DNA from: Alphaproteobacteria bacterium
Lineage (GTDB): Bacteria; Pseudomonadota; Alphaproteobacteria; Sphingomonadales; Kordiimonadaceae
Direction of reading: 5' to 3'
Length of the DNA stretch: 49,116 nucleotides
NCBI GenBank assembly: GCA_021774735.1
Contig: JAJFIS010000045.1
Coordinates: 1-49,116, forward strand
Below, in pieces: positions 1 through 8,490 of this stretch (positions are counted from its first letter, which is position 1; each line of letters opens with the position of its first letter). The position numbers and the translations under genes were made by a program. The notes below the pieces were generated by a model. That model searched no databases. It was not told the origin of the DNA and saw nothing but the letters and a program-made list of their open reading frames with translations.

Positions 1-141
1 CCCGCTTCGACGCGAAAACCCTGATCCTCACCTTCCAGTCGCCCCTAACGGGGCTCCTTCCAGGTGAGGATCAGGGCAAATAACAGAAGCGGACAATTGA
101 TATGGTACATAAACCGGTCAATTCAGAATGTTATCGACACT
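1..141. repeat. Terminal inverted repeat, left copy (141 bp)
   Basis: Bases 1-141 are the exact reverse complement of 48976-49116, and the match stops sharply at base 142. Near its inner edge lie two similar 12-mers, AATTGACCGGTT and AATTGTCCGCTT read outward from the unique DNA, 25 bp apart. Sub-terminal repeats of this kind are known from the ends of IS21-family elements, so I infer that the window runs into an insertion sequence here, with the element's tip near base 139-141. No transposase gene lies inside the window. The length of 141 equals a common largest assembly k-mer, so the outer boundary may be set by the assembler. Confidence 0.85.
19..76. repeat. Two-tier hairpin inside the left terminal repeat
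   Basis: Bases 19-33 and 62-76 form a perfect 15-bp stem. Inside it, 41-45 and 50-54 form a second perfect stem, GCCCC-TAAC-GGGGC. The same structure recurs in mirror image at 49041-49098. It could be a terminator or a transcription-shielding hairpin near the end of a mobile element; there is no U-run on either side that would make it a standard terminator. Confidence 0.7.
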
Positions 142-187
142 AGTATCAAGGTTACTGTTTCAAAACTACTTTTAAGTATGTATCCAA

Positions 188-452
188 GGGTGACGAAAGA
201 AATGAAACCGCCACTCCCGGCGAAGGCACTTGGGTGTCGAGGGACACGGAATGCATGCTGAGGTTCCGCATATTATGCCATAGGTCCAATGGACCCTCTT
301 CCCTTACGCCCTAAAGGCGCTCGCCGAGGGTGACGATAAGGGGAAGCGCTGTTGTCTCTAACGGGGATAAATGAAATGAAACCGTCATTCTCTGGCTCTT
401 TTTTAACTGTCTTTCCCGGCGAAGGCGGAGCCTGAGGGAAGAGAATCCATAC
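188..452. repeat. Hairpin repeat array, left part (units A and half of B)
   Basis: Unit A (about 209-335) begins CGCC and ends GACG, with imperfect inverted arms: the left arm carries CCCGGCGAAGGC and the right arm GGCGCTCGCCGAGGG. A further right-arm remnant ends near 196. After a spacer of about 70 bp a second left arm (408-452) starts with TGTCTTTCCCGGCGAAGGCG but has no right arm before the GIY-YIG gene. The stretch 250-425 recurs as a direct repeat at 837-1013. This explains all of the gene-free DNA from 142 to 504 apart from about 40 AT-rich bases. Open frames here are repeat sequence and not credible genes. Confidence 0.8.
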
Positions 453-504
453 ATTGGTTCCACACTCTATTGCAAAGCTCCACGACCTAGGCCAACCTAT
501 AGCC

Positions 505-798
505 ATGTCAAAACTCGGGTATGTCTATATTTTAACGTCCAAGCCTAACGGTACGCTTTATATTGGTGTGACGAGCGACTTACTGAGGCGCATTTACCAA
601 CATAGAAATAATTTAGTTGAAGGCTTCACGAAAAAACACGGCGTCAAAACGCTGGTATATTATGAGACTTATGACGAAATTTCTTTCGCCATCCAGCGCG
701 AGAAAGAAATGAAAGGCTGGAACAGAGCTTGGAAAATCAAATTGATTGAAAGCGACAATCCCACGTGGCGTGATCTATTTGATGATATCTGTGCTTAA
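505..798 (+). CDS. GIY-YIG superfamily endonuclease (YhbQ/UPF0213-like)
   Basis: This 97-residue protein is a stand-alone GIY-YIG nuclease domain, the usual size for the COG2827 group. The GIY part is GYVYIL at residues 5-10 and the YIG part is LYIGVT near 18-23, followed by the Arg pair of SDLLRRIYQH. The C-terminal half has the family pattern QREKEMKGWNRAWKIKLIE and NPTW. The metal-binding Glu is probably in the EKE segment. I chose the ATG at 505 because it starts the domain exactly; an in-frame upstream extension reads through repeat DNA. The stop codon abuts a hairpin unit at 799, and a half unit ends 53 bp before the start. The substrate is unknown; members of this group are often annotated as structure-specific or homing-like nucleases without proof. 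Confidence 0.85.
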   Translation: MSKLGYVYILTSKPNGTLYIGVTSDLLRRIYQHRNNLVEGFTKKHGVKTLVYYETYDEISFAIQREKEMKGWNRAWKIKLIESDNPTWRDLFDDICA

Positions 799-1121
799 CC
801 GTCTTTCCCGGCGAAGGCGGTAGCCTGAGGGAAGGGAATGCATGCTGAGGTTCCGCGTATTATGCCATAGTTCGCATGGACCCTCTTCCCTCCCGCCCTA
901 AAGGCGCTCGCCGGGGATGACGAAAAAGGGGAAGCGCTGTTGTCACTGACGGGGATGAATGAAATGAAACCGTCATTCTCTGGCTCTTTTTTAACTGTCT
1001 TTCCCGGCGAAGCCACATGTGGCTGAGGGACACGGAATGCATGCTGAGGTTCCGCGTATTATGCCATAGTTCGCATGGACCCTCTTCCCTTACGCCCTAA
1101 AGGCGCTCGCCGGGGATGACG
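799..1121. repeat. Hairpin repeat array, right part (units C and D)
   Basis: Unit C (799-922) and unit D (996-1121) each start with a GTCTTTCCCGGCGAAG arm and end with GGCGCTCGCCGGGGATGACG, which is the approximate reverse complement. They are about 199 bp apart, with a 73-bp spacer that matches the spacer after unit A. Unit C starts one base after the stop codon of the GIY-YIG gene. The remaining 65 bp to ychF show no clear terminator. The family recurs as a single copy at 46232-46355. Confidence 0.8.
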
Positions 1122-1186
1122 ATAAGGGCACGGCGCTATTCTCGTCGAGGGTGTTGGGATGAGAATGAAGGCCCAAATAAAAATCC

Positions 1187-2290
1187 CTAATTAGCGTGGC
1201 GGAACATCATTACGTCGCCGTCGCGGACGATATATTCTTTGCCCTCTAAGCGCATTTTGCCGGCATCCTTGGCCCCTTGTTCGCCGCCGAGGCCGACATA
1301 ATCGTCGTAAGCGGTGGTTTCGGCGCGGATGAAACCACGCTCAAAATCGGTGTGGATAACCCCGGCGGCTTGCGGGGCTTTGGTGCCATCGGTGATGGTC
1401 CAAGCGCGGGTTTCTTTCGGCCCGCAGGTAAAGTAAGTGACCAGGCCGAGCAGGTCATAGCCCGCACGGATAACCCGAGCGAGACCGGTTTGGCCAAGGC
1501 CTAAGGTCTCGAGGAATTCTGCTTTTTCTTCCTCGTCGTCGAGCTGGGCGATCTCGGATTCGACCGCCGCACTAATAACCACGGCGGCGGCACCTTGCTT
1601 GGCCGCCATTTTAAGGGCAATAGCGGAAAATTCATTGCCGTCCGCTGCGGCATCTTCATCGACATTACAGACATAAAGAACCGGTTTGCTGGTCAGCAGT
1701 TGCAACATCTCCATTGCTTCTTGCTCGTCTTCATCACCCACTTCCACAAGCCGTGCGGGCTTGCCGTCCTCGAGCAAGGGAATGCATTTATCGATCATTT
1801 TCATCGCGTTTATAGCATCTTTATCGCCGCCGCGCACCCGGCGACCGAGGCCATGGACGCGGGCTTGCAGGCTCTCAAGGTCCGCCAGCATCAGCTCGGT
1901 TTCAATGGTTTCAGCGTCGGCGATGGGGTCCACCTTGCCGTCCACATGGGTGATGTCGTCGTCTTCAAAACAGCGCAACACATGGATGATGGCGTCCACT
2001 TCGCGGATATTGCCGAGGAACTGATTGCCGAGCCCTTCGCCCTTGGAAGCCCCGCGCACCAAACCAGCGATATCAACAAAGCTGAGCTGGGTTGGAATAA
2101 CGGTGGCGCTGCCACCAGCTTTTTGGAGCTCATAGAGGCGCGTATCCGGCACTGGTACGTTACCGACATTGGGCTCAATGGTGCAAAAGGGATAATTGGC
2201 TGCCGCTGCGCTGGCGGTGTTGGTCAAGGCGTTGAACAGCGTTGATTTACCAACATTGGGCAGGCCGACAATACCACATTTGAAACCCAT
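1187..2290 (-). CDS. ychF: Redox-regulated ATPase YchF (Obg family)
   Basis: YchF is a universally conserved, ribosome-associated P-loop protein of the Obg group that prefers ATP over GTP. The 367 residues are full length. The P-loop GLPNVGKS is at 9-16 and the switch DIAGLVRGAS at 73-82. The G4 position reads NVDE (209-212) instead of the GTP-specific NKxD, which fits the ATP preference of the family. The C-terminal TGS domain spans about 282-365. It is the last gene of a minus-strand group rplY-pth-ychF; its ATG follows the pth stop by one base, so the two are surely cotranscribed. The pth-ychF pairing is common in bacteria. Confidence 0.97.
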   Translation of the reverse strand: MGFKCGIVGLPNVGKSTLFNALTNTASAAAANYPFCTIEPNVGNVPVPDTRLYELQKAGGSATVIPTQLSFVDIAGLVRGASKGEGLGNQFLGNIREVDAIIHVLRCFEDDDITHVDGKVDPIADAETIETELMLADLESLQARVHGLGRRVRGGDKDAINAMKMIDKCIPLLEDGKPARLVEVGDEDEQEAMEMLQLLTSKPVLYVCNVDEDAAADGNEFSAIALKMAAKQGAAAVVISAAVESEIAQLDDEEEKAEFLETLGLGQTGLARVIRAGYDLLGLVTYFTCGPKETRAWTITDGTKAPQAAGVIHTDFERGFIRAETTAYDDYVGLGGEQGAKDAGKMRLEGKEYIVRDGDVMMFRHAN

Positions 2291-2291
2291 T

Positions 2292-3014
2292 TTACTTCTC
2301 TCCGTCTTCGGCGGGGCCTATGCCCAGTGCCGCTTTTAATGTTTCAGCCAGGCCGCCTTCCTTGGGTGGTTTCACCAAAGTTGAAGGCTTGCCTTTGCGG
2401 GCTGCTTTGCCTGCATTTATATCTGTTTTAGTGCCAGTTGAAGGCCGGGGCGGCGTAAGGGTCGCTGCCAGGTTATTTAAAAATCGTGCATGGTCGCCTA
2501 TCAACCATGCTGCCTCATCCGCTACTGCGTCCAAAAGTGGATCAAGCCAAATATGGTCGCGTTTGCCAAAATCCCCCAGCACATGGCTGTGAACCAAGGC
2601 TTTGTCGCCCGGGTGACCAATGCCAAGCCGCGCGCGGTGAAAGTCTGGCCCAATATGCGCGGTGATGGAGCGAATACCATTATGGCCCGCAGCGCCGCCG
2701 CCTGTTTTCACTTTGACCTTGCCTGCTACCAGATCAATTTCGTCGTAAAGTACAGTGACATCGGACGGCTCTAACTTATAAAAGCGCATGGCTTCGCCCA
2801 CAGCTTGGCCGCTTTCATTCATGAAAGTTTGAGGCTTCATCACCAGAATTTTTTCACCCGCCAAAACACCCTCATGGATCAGAGCTTGAAAGCGTTTGCG
2901 CTCTTGGGTAAAATTATGGCGGCGGACAATAGCATCCACCGCCATAAAACCAATATTGTGGCGGTGGCTTGCATATTTGCTGCCGGGGTTACCTAGTCCC
3001 ACCAGAAGCTTCAT
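2292..3014 (-). CDS. pth: Peptidyl-tRNA hydrolase
   Basis: Pth cleaves the ester bond of peptidyl-tRNAs that drop off ribosomes, so that the tRNA can be reused. Key residues are in place: Asn9 in GLGNPG, the catalytic His19 in SHRHN, Asp94 in DEIDL, and Asn112 in HNG. The protein has 240 residues, some 45 more than the E. coli enzyme; the extra part is a basic, low-complexity C-terminal tail rich in Thr, Lys and Pro, of a kind often seen in alphaproteobacterial Pth. It lies between rplY (66 bp upstream) and ychF (one base downstream). Confidence 0.97.
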   Translation of the reverse strand: MKLLVGLGNPGSKYASHRHNIGFMAVDAIVRRHNFTQERKRFQALIHEGVLAGEKILVMKPQTFMNESGQAVGEAMRFYKLEPSDVTVLYDEIDLVAGKVKVKTGGGAAGHNGIRSITAHIGPDFHRARLGIGHPGDKALVHSHVLGDFGKRDHIWLDPLLDAVADEAAWLIGDHARFLNNLAATLTPPRPSTGTKTDINAGKAARKGKPSTLVKPPKEGGLAETLKAALGIGPAEDGEK

Positions 3015-3080
3015 ATGCGTCTCCCGCTACCAAAATGCTGTTGCGCCCATCCTATGGCAGATTATACCAAGGGCCAAGCA

Positions 3081-3740
3081 TTACTCTTCGCTGCTGCTTG
3101 CCTCTTCGCTAGCTTCGCCTTCTTCGCCTTCAACTTCTTCCTCGTCGTCATCAGCGCCTTCAGATGACTTCAAGCCACTTGGAGCCACGATGGTACAGAT
3201 GATGAAGTCACGGTCAGTAATGGTTGGTGCTGCGCCTTCTGGCAATTTAATGTCAGAGATACGAACTGCGTCGTTGATGTCGAGAGCGCTAATGTCAGCT
3301 TCGACATATTCTGGAATGTTTTCAGCGGCAACATTCAGCTCAACGTCGTGACGGGTGTGGTTGATAACACCGCCGCGTATCAGACCTTCGCAGGCTTCTT
3401 CGCCGATGATGCGCACAGGCACATTCATCACCACGGTAGTGCCCTTACCAAGGCGCAAGAAGTCAATATGCATCGGTACGTCGGTAACCGGATGCAATTG
3501 CAGATCACGTGGCAGAACCGAATGTTTGTCTTTACCCACTGCGATTTCATAGGTATGGGACATGAAGCCACCACGGTTAAGCAAGCGAACGATGACGTTC
3601 AAAGGGATCTGAACAGATACAGGTTCTTTGTTATCGCCGTAAATAACAGCAGGGACTTTGTTTGCACGACGTGCAGCGCGGGAGGCTCCCTTGCCCACCT
3701 TTTCACGCGCTTCAGCTTCAATTTTTACAGCTTTTGCCAT
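3081..3740 (-). CDS. rplY: 50S ribosomal protein L25/general stress protein Ctc
   Basis: This is the long CTC/TL5 form of L25, which binds 5S rRNA in the large subunit. Residues 1-95 are the L25 RNA-binding domain (start MAKAVKIEAEAREKVGKG) and about 100-190 the beta-rich C-terminal domain with the conserved HIDFLRL stretch. The last 25 residues are almost all Glu, Asp, Ser and Ala, a typical acidic tail. AAGGA lies 8 bases before the ATG. It heads the rplY-pth-ychF group. Confidence 0.95.
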   Translation of the reverse strand: MAKAVKIEAEAREKVGKGASRAARRANKVPAVIYGDNKEPVSVQIPLNVIVRLLNRGGFMSHTYEIAVGKDKHSVLPRDLQLHPVTDVPMHIDFLRLGKGTTVVMNVPVRIIGEEACEGLIRGGVINHTRHDVELNVAAENIPEYVEADISALDINDAVRISDIKLPEGAAPTITDRDFIICTIVAPSGLKSSEGADDDEEEVEGEEGEASEEASSSEE

Positions 3741-3951
3741 AATAAAATTCCTTAAATACTGACAGCCATTATTGACCGATCAGACCGTCGCTTCCTCCAG
3801 GGGTGTAAGGACGGGTTTTATTCCCATAAATTGGGAACGGCGCGGTGTAGCCTGTTTGGCCCACAATGGCAAGCGGAAACAGCCTGTGTGTGGGCTTGCA
3901 TGCGCTTTATTCTGCGATTAAGCTCAGGGTGAATATTCCTTGGGGGTCCGA

Positions 3952-4557
3952 ATGTCACTTGTCACACTTGCTATACCGTATGACCAAAGCGAAGCCTTGG
4001 TTCTGCGCTCAAAGCTCGAAGCCCATGGCATCTTGGTTTTTATGCCACAATTTAATACTGGGTTTGTAATGCCTCATCTTTCGATAGCCATTGGTGGGTA
4101 TCCTATTCAAGTACCAAGAGCGGTATATGATGAGGCTCTGAGCATTTTGAAAGAATTTACTCATCTGAAAACGGAGATTAGACCAGCATCAGAGGGGGCT
4201 ATACCTGGGTATAGGTGCCCAAAATGCCAATCCCCAAAAGTTGCTGCACAAGGCTCTTGGTGGGGTCTGTTCATGATATTGCAGATTGTTGTCATTGGCA
4301 TTGTACCAAAATCAAATCGGATAAAATGTGGACATTGCGGCAATGGTTTTAAAGCTGGTTCTATGCCACGCAAAATCAAATATGGTTTACTGTTCCCATG
4401 GTCGATAATAATTATGTACCAAATTATTATTGTTAACTCGAATGATCTAACAATTTTCAACAGTTTGTGGGATGAGTATATAACTTCATTGAAATATATG
4501 ATTGAAACTATGTTTGGTGTTGATTTTCAAGTCGTACCAAAATACCCCGCCGGTTAG
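3952..4557 (+). CDS. DUF2007-like protein with zinc ribbon and membrane segments
   Basis: I do not know a function for this 201-residue protein. The N-terminal 65 residues resemble DUF2007 (a putative signal-transducing domain): a short beta-alpha unit with LRSKLEAHGI and a later IQVPRAVYDEALSIL. Two CxxC pairs follow, CPKCQS and CGHCGN, about 40 residues apart, which should bind zinc. Between them is a hydrophobic stretch (WWGLFMILQIVVIGIV) and after them a second one (YGLLFPWSIIIMYQIIIV), so the zinc site may sit next to the membrane. I chose the ATG at 3952; a TTG four codons earlier is less likely. The gene is AT-richer than its neighbours and stands alone on the plus strand between rplY and prs. 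Confidence 0.6.
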   Translation: MSLVTLAIPYDQSEALVLRSKLEAHGILVFMPQFNTGFVMPHLSIAIGGYPIQVPRAVYDEALSILKEFTHLKTEIRPASEGAIPGYRCPKCQSPKVAAQGSWWGLFMILQIVVIGIVPKSNRIKCGHCGNGFKAGSMPRKIKYGLLFPWSIIIMYQIIIVNSNDLTIFNSLWDEYITSLKYMIETMFGVDFQVVPKYPAG

Positions 4558-4591
4558 GGCAAGGCATTCAGGTTAATCTTTATAAATAGTG

Positions 4592-5530
4592 TTACTCGAA
4601 CAGGCTAGAAACGCTGGTCTCATGGGCGATGCGGTTCATGGCTTCAGCCAGCAGCGGTGCCACCGAGGCCACCCGAATTTTGCTGTGTTTTTGAACACCG
4701 TCCGTGGGTCTAATACTGTCGGTAATAACCAGCTCGGTCATAACACCTTTTTCAATGCGCTCCAGCGCCGGACCAGACAAAACACCGTGCGCCACATAGG
4801 CTGAAACGCCGGTCGCACCCGCATCCATGAGGGCAAGGGCAGCATTGCAGAGTGTTCCAGCGCTATCAACAATGTCGTCAACCAGAACGCAGTGGGTGCC
4901 GGAGACATCACCAACGATATGCATCACTTCCGATACGCCAGCTTGCTCGCGGCGTTTATCAATGATGGCGATGGGGGCGTCCAAGCGCTTGGCGTAGGCC
5001 CGTGCGCGCACCACGCCGCCAACGTCCGGCGATACGATGGTCAAATTGCCATTTGGGTGCTGTTCTTTCAGGTCGCGCACCAAAACCGGCATAGCGAACA
5101 GATTGTCGGTTGGAATATCAAAAAAGCCTTGGATTTGCCCAGCGTGCAAGTCCATCGTTAACACACGGTCTGCGCCAGCTTGGGTAATAAGGTTGGCAAC
5201 AAGCTTGGCTGAAATTGGCGTGCGCGGGCCAACCTTGCGGTCTTGGCGGGCATACCCAAAATAGGGCAGGACGGCGGTAATACGGCGGGCGGATGCACGG
5301 CGCAGCGCGTCAATGCACACCAGCAATTCCATCATGTTATCGTTAGCCGGAAAACTGGTTGGCTGGATGATAAAAACATCCTCGCCGCGGACATTTTCTT
5401 TAATTTCCACCCATATTTCCTGATCTGAAAAGCGCTTCACATCAGCTTTGGTGATTGAAATATTTAAATAATTTGCAATTGCTTCGGCTAGCTCTGGATT
5501 GGCGTTGCCAGCAAGAATTTTCATGCCCAT
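4592..5530 (-). CDS. prs: Ribose-phosphate pyrophosphokinase
   Basis: Prs makes PRPP from ribose 5-phosphate and ATP, feeding purine, pyrimidine, NAD, His and Trp synthesis. The 312-residue protein is a class I enzyme: the flexible loop FGYARQDRK is at 91-99, the DLHA metal and ribose-phosphate site at 127-130, and the PRPP-binding loop [10 protein letters not shown] at 217-226. Two in-frame ATGs two codons apart are both possible starts (5530 and 5524). It is probably transcribed alone; the next gene upstream on the strand ends 128 bp away. Confidence 0.97.
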   Translation of the reverse strand: MGMKILAGNANPELAEAIANYLNISITKADVKRFSDQEIWVEIKENVRGEDVFIIQPTSFPANDNMMELLVCIDALRRASARRITAVLPYFGYARQDRKVGPRTPISAKLVANLITQAGADRVLTMDLHAGQIQGFFDIPTDNLFAMPVLVRDLKEQHPNGNLTIVSPDVGGVVRARAYAKRLDAPIAIIDKRREQAGVSEVMHIVGDVSGTHCVLVDDIVDSAGTLCNAALALMDAGATGVSAYVAHGVLSGPALERIEKGVMTELVITDSIRPTDGVQKHSKIRVASVAPLLAEAMNRIAHETSVSSLFE

Positions 5531-5658
5531 CTAGTTGGTCTCCTTAAGACATACCCCTTGCGCAGTTACCCCTGCGCCCTAAGCCCTTAAGTATCAACAG
5601 GACCGCCGCCAGTAAAGCCACTCATTTGAAAATATTTCTATGGGGCTGAAATGTGGGC

Positions 5659-6435
5659 TTATTTCAGCATAATGGCACTTATCTGACGGCCATAATCGGG
5701 TTGATTTTGGTGAGTAGAGCGCCTGTATGAAAAGAATCGGCTCTCACCGTGATAGGTATCCGTCATGCTGTGGTAAATATTTTCAAGGCCCTTTCGCTTC
5801 AGTCGGTGGATGATATAGCCACCTAAATCAAATTGAAAATGCATGCCATCAATGCCGGGGTGAATGAAATAAGCACTATCGCTGTCACCGGTGAGCAAAG
5901 ACTCTTGGAAATCGAGGCCAACCTCGTAAGAGCTTTGAGCGATGCAGGGTCCAACGGCGGCGCAGATGTCTTGTTTATCGCTGCCAAGAGCCAGCATGGC
6001 GTCGATAGTATTTTCCAATATCCCAAATGTAACCCCTTTCCACCCAGCGTGAGCAGCGCCGATAATTGCCTTGCTTTTGTCGGCGAATAAAACGGGGGCA
6101 CAGTCCGCCGTTAATATACCCAGTATAACGCCACGGGATTTTGTAACCATGGCGTCGCCGCGCGGGCGCTCTTTAGGGTCAAAACCACTGCCTTTGATAA
6201 CTTCAACAACATCGGAATGGATTTGATACAGGCTGGCAATGGGCGTGTCCCGGCGGGCAGATAAATGTTGGGCAACCAAGCGCCGGTTTTCATCCACCAA
6301 TGCCGGGTCATCGTCGCTGCCTATGCCGCAGTTAAGTCCTTCATATATACCCTTTGAGACTCCGCCAGAGCGGGTGAAAAAGCCATGCATTACGGCGTCA
6401 CTTAAAAGATTATCAGCTTCTATTGCTTCAGTCAT
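5659..6435 (-). CDS. pgeF: PgeF/YfiH family multicopper-like enzyme (purine nucleoside phosphorylase / peptidoglycan editing factor)
   Basis: This 258-residue protein belongs to the Cu-oxidase_4 (DUF152, YfiH/LACC1) family. Homologues act as purine nucleoside phosphorylase and adenosine deaminase, and in E. coli PgeF keeps L-Ser out of the peptidoglycan stem peptide. The metal and catalytic set is visible: His73 in QIHSD, Cys112 in ADCAPV and His129 in AHAGWKG. It is the last gene of lgt-midA-pgeF, 8 bases after the methyltransferase gene, a grouping widespread in alphaproteobacteria. Confidence 0.92.
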   Translation of the reverse strand: MTEAIEADNLLSDAVMHGFFTRSGGVSKGIYEGLNCGIGSDDDPALVDENRRLVAQHLSARRDTPIASLYQIHSDVVEVIKGSGFDPKERPRGDAMVTKSRGVILGILTADCAPVLFADKSKAIIGAAHAGWKGVTFGILENTIDAMLALGSDKQDICAAVGPCIAQSSYEVGLDFQESLLTGDSDSAYFIHPGIDGMHFQFDLGGYIIHRLKRKGLENIYHSMTDTYHGESRFFSYRRSTHQNQPDYGRQISAIMLK

Positions 6436-6443
6436 TAGGCATC

Positions 6444-7508
6444 CTAAAAGCCAGCAGCGGGTGGCAGTTCGGGTGATTGCAACGCTAACACTTTGAACAG
6501 TTTACCCATTTCAGTGGCGGATGTCAGCCTTTTCAGGGCTGCAAGGATTTCCGCTGCATTTGCTCCTTCGGCACTACCGGCCAACTTTTCGGCCCTTACG
6601 CCAATGCCGAGCGCCATTAAAAAGGCCCCTTGCTCAATAATCTTGGTTGAAGTTATGCCTTTATTTGAAGCGGCATTTGCCAAGCTTTCAAAGTTCACAT
6701 GGGCGGTCAAATCCGCTTTGCCAGGGTCCTCCAGTGGGTCAACATATTTATGGCCGCGCAAGGCTTGAAATGTGTCCCCAAGGGCGAATTTGACATAGCC
6801 ATAATCAATAATAAGGGCGGCAGATATATGGTGTTTCAAGCGGTCCGCCATATTGTCTATGACAGCAAGTGCAGCGGGACAGACTTCTATAATTGCCCCA
6901 TTTGGAGCCCCTTGAAAGCTATTCGTAATTAAGCTTACTGCTGCGCTGGTTGGACCAAGAGTAAGCACAAACCCGGTATCCGATGTTGTTACTCTGCGCT
7001 CTAACCAGATGCCCTTTTGCCTTTCAAATTGGTGGATCGGCAAGGCATCAAAAAACTCGTTAGCAATGATCAGACTGGGTCCCTCAGGCACATTGTCTAT
7101 CGTGTCATGCCAATTGGCGTTGGGTATTTTAGCCCTTTGGATGTCCTTCAGCTGCTTGCTTGTTTCCACCAGATGAACCTGCATAGCGCTGTTGAAACCA
7201 GCCACAGTTGCTGTGGTCCGCAGAATATCTGCCATTAAAGTGCCGCGTCCGGGGCCAAGCTCGACCAGCATGCAGGGGTCCGGTTTGCCCATATGGATCC
7301 AGCGGTCGGCCAGCCAAAGACCGATCACCTCACCGAACATCTGGCTAACCTCTGGCGCGGTAGTGAAATCACCCTCAGCCCCGAAAATTTTTTCCTGTTG
7401 GTAATAGCCATGCGATGTGTGCATCAAACTCTGGCTCATATATTCGGCCAGCGTCATCGGACCAGTGGCCTCAATCTGCTTGGATAATATATCAGCAAGT
7501 GGTGTCAT
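6444..7508 (-). CDS. MidA/NDUFAF7-like SAM-dependent methyltransferase
   Basis: The 354 residues match the COG1565 family, bacterial relatives of mitochondrial NDUFAF7, which methylates an arginine in the NDUFS2 subunit of complex I. SAM motif I is ELGPGRGT at 83-90. The N-terminal signature MTLAEYMSQSLMH and the later IANEFFDALPIHQF are family hallmarks. It starts one base after the lgt stop codon and is followed by pgeF, so the three genes form an operon. A role in respiratory complex I maturation is an inference from the eukaryotic member. Confidence 0.88.
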   Translation of the reverse strand: MTPLADILSKQIEATGPMTLAEYMSQSLMHTSHGYYQQEKIFGAEGDFTTAPEVSQMFGEVIGLWLADRWIHMGKPDPCMLVELGPGRGTLMADILRTTATVAGFNSAMQVHLVETSKQLKDIQRAKIPNANWHDTIDNVPEGPSLIIANEFFDALPIHQFERQKGIWLERRVTTSDTGFVLTLGPTSAAVSLITNSFQGAPNGAIIEVCPAALAVIDNMADRLKHHISAALIIDYGYVKFALGDTFQALRGHKYVDPLEDPGKADLTAHVNFESLANAASNKGITSTKIIEQGAFLMALGIGVRAEKLAGSAEGANAAEILAALKRLTSATEMGKLFKVLALQSPELPPAAGF

Positions 7509-7509
7509 G

Positions 7510-8334
7510 CTATCCGACTTTTTTACCAGCCTTAACGCCGACGGATATCAGCCAGAAGCCGAAAATAATCATCGGCAGGCTTAAGAGTTGCCCGCGAGAG
7601 ATAACATCCCCCATCAGGCCCAAATGGGCGTCGGGTTCGCGGACATATTCGACCAAAAATCTGAAAACGCCGTAACCCACCCAAAATACACCAGCAATGA
7701 AGCCCGGTTTTTCCCGCAAGTTGGTCTTATGCCACAGAAACATCATCAGGGCGAAAAGCACAATGCCTTCAAGGAAGGCTTCATAAAGTTGGCTGGGGTG
7801 ACGGGCCTGACGGTAAGGATCACTGGGGAAAATCATCGCCCAAGAAACATCCGTGGCACGGCCATAAAGTTCGCCGTTGACGAAATTAGCGAGACGGCCA
7901 AGAAGGAGACCAATAGGCGTAACGATGGCAATTAGGTCAGCAACGCGGAACATGTTTAATTTATGTTTTAAACTGAAGAAAATAACCCCAAGCACAACGC
8001 CCGCCGCCCCGCCGTGGAAGCTCATGCCCCCGTCCCAGACCTTGAAAATATCCATGGGGTTTTGGCTATAAAAGCTGAAGTTATAAAAAAGGACATAGCC
8101 AAAGCGACCGCCAAGAATCACGCCGAGGGTTCCCCAAAAGAGAAAATCATCCACATGGGTTTGGCTCATGGCGCTGCCGGGGGCACGCACTTGCCGCCGA
8201 ACATACCACCAAGCAAATATTAGCCCCACCAAATAGGCAAGCGAATACCAGCGCAGGTCCAATGGGCCGATAGAGACCATTATGGGGTCAAATTTGGGTA
8301 AAATAATCGCTGCAGCGCTAATGATAGGTGTCAT
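7510..8334 (-). CDS. lgt: Prolipoprotein diacylglyceryl transferase
   Basis: Lgt is the inner-membrane enzyme that moves diacylglycerol from phosphatidylglycerol to the lipobox cysteine of prolipoproteins. From the ATG at 8334 the protein has 274 residues and about seven membrane segments. Signature stretches are GGRFGYVLFYN (75-85), MSFHGG with the essential His near 108, and GRLANFVNGELYGR (146-159). I preferred the ATG at 8334, preceded by AAGGG, over a TTG 51 bases upstream. Its substrates in this window include the lipoproteins at 19804 and 39057. Confidence 0.96.
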   Translation of the reverse strand: MTPIISAAAIILPKFDPIMVSIGPLDLRWYSLAYLVGLIFAWWYVRRQVRAPGSAMSQTHVDDFLFWGTLGVILGGRFGYVLFYNFSFYSQNPMDIFKVWDGGMSFHGGAAGVVLGVIFFSLKHKLNMFRVADLIAIVTPIGLLLGRLANFVNGELYGRATDVSWAMIFPSDPYRQARHPSQLYEAFLEGIVLFALMMFLWHKTNLREKPGFIAGVFWVGYGVFRFLVEYVREPDAHLGLMGDVISRGQLLSLPMIIFGFWLISVGVKAGKKVG

Positions 8335-8490
8335 GAATGAATATCCCTTTTTGCGCCATGATGGCGTCTTGGCGGCTTCTGTCAAGTTTTAAGGGCGATG
8401 TACAGATTTAGAAAATTACTCATCACTGCTTATTGCAATTTACGCCCAATAGCGCCATATCTTTTATACAGCAAACAAAGGGCAGTGAAG

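Noticed and set aside
64-261. Open frame of 65 codons at the left end
   Set aside because: It lies across the terminal repeat and the hairpin array, has no ribosome site and no family features.
209-1121. CRISPR array
   Set aside because: Units are about 125 bp with long inverted arms and the spacers are themselves repeated; there are no cas genes.
1595-2245. Long open frame of 216 codons opposite ychF
   Set aside because: It is antisense to a full-length conserved gene and its protein shows no known motif, a usual by-product of codon bias.
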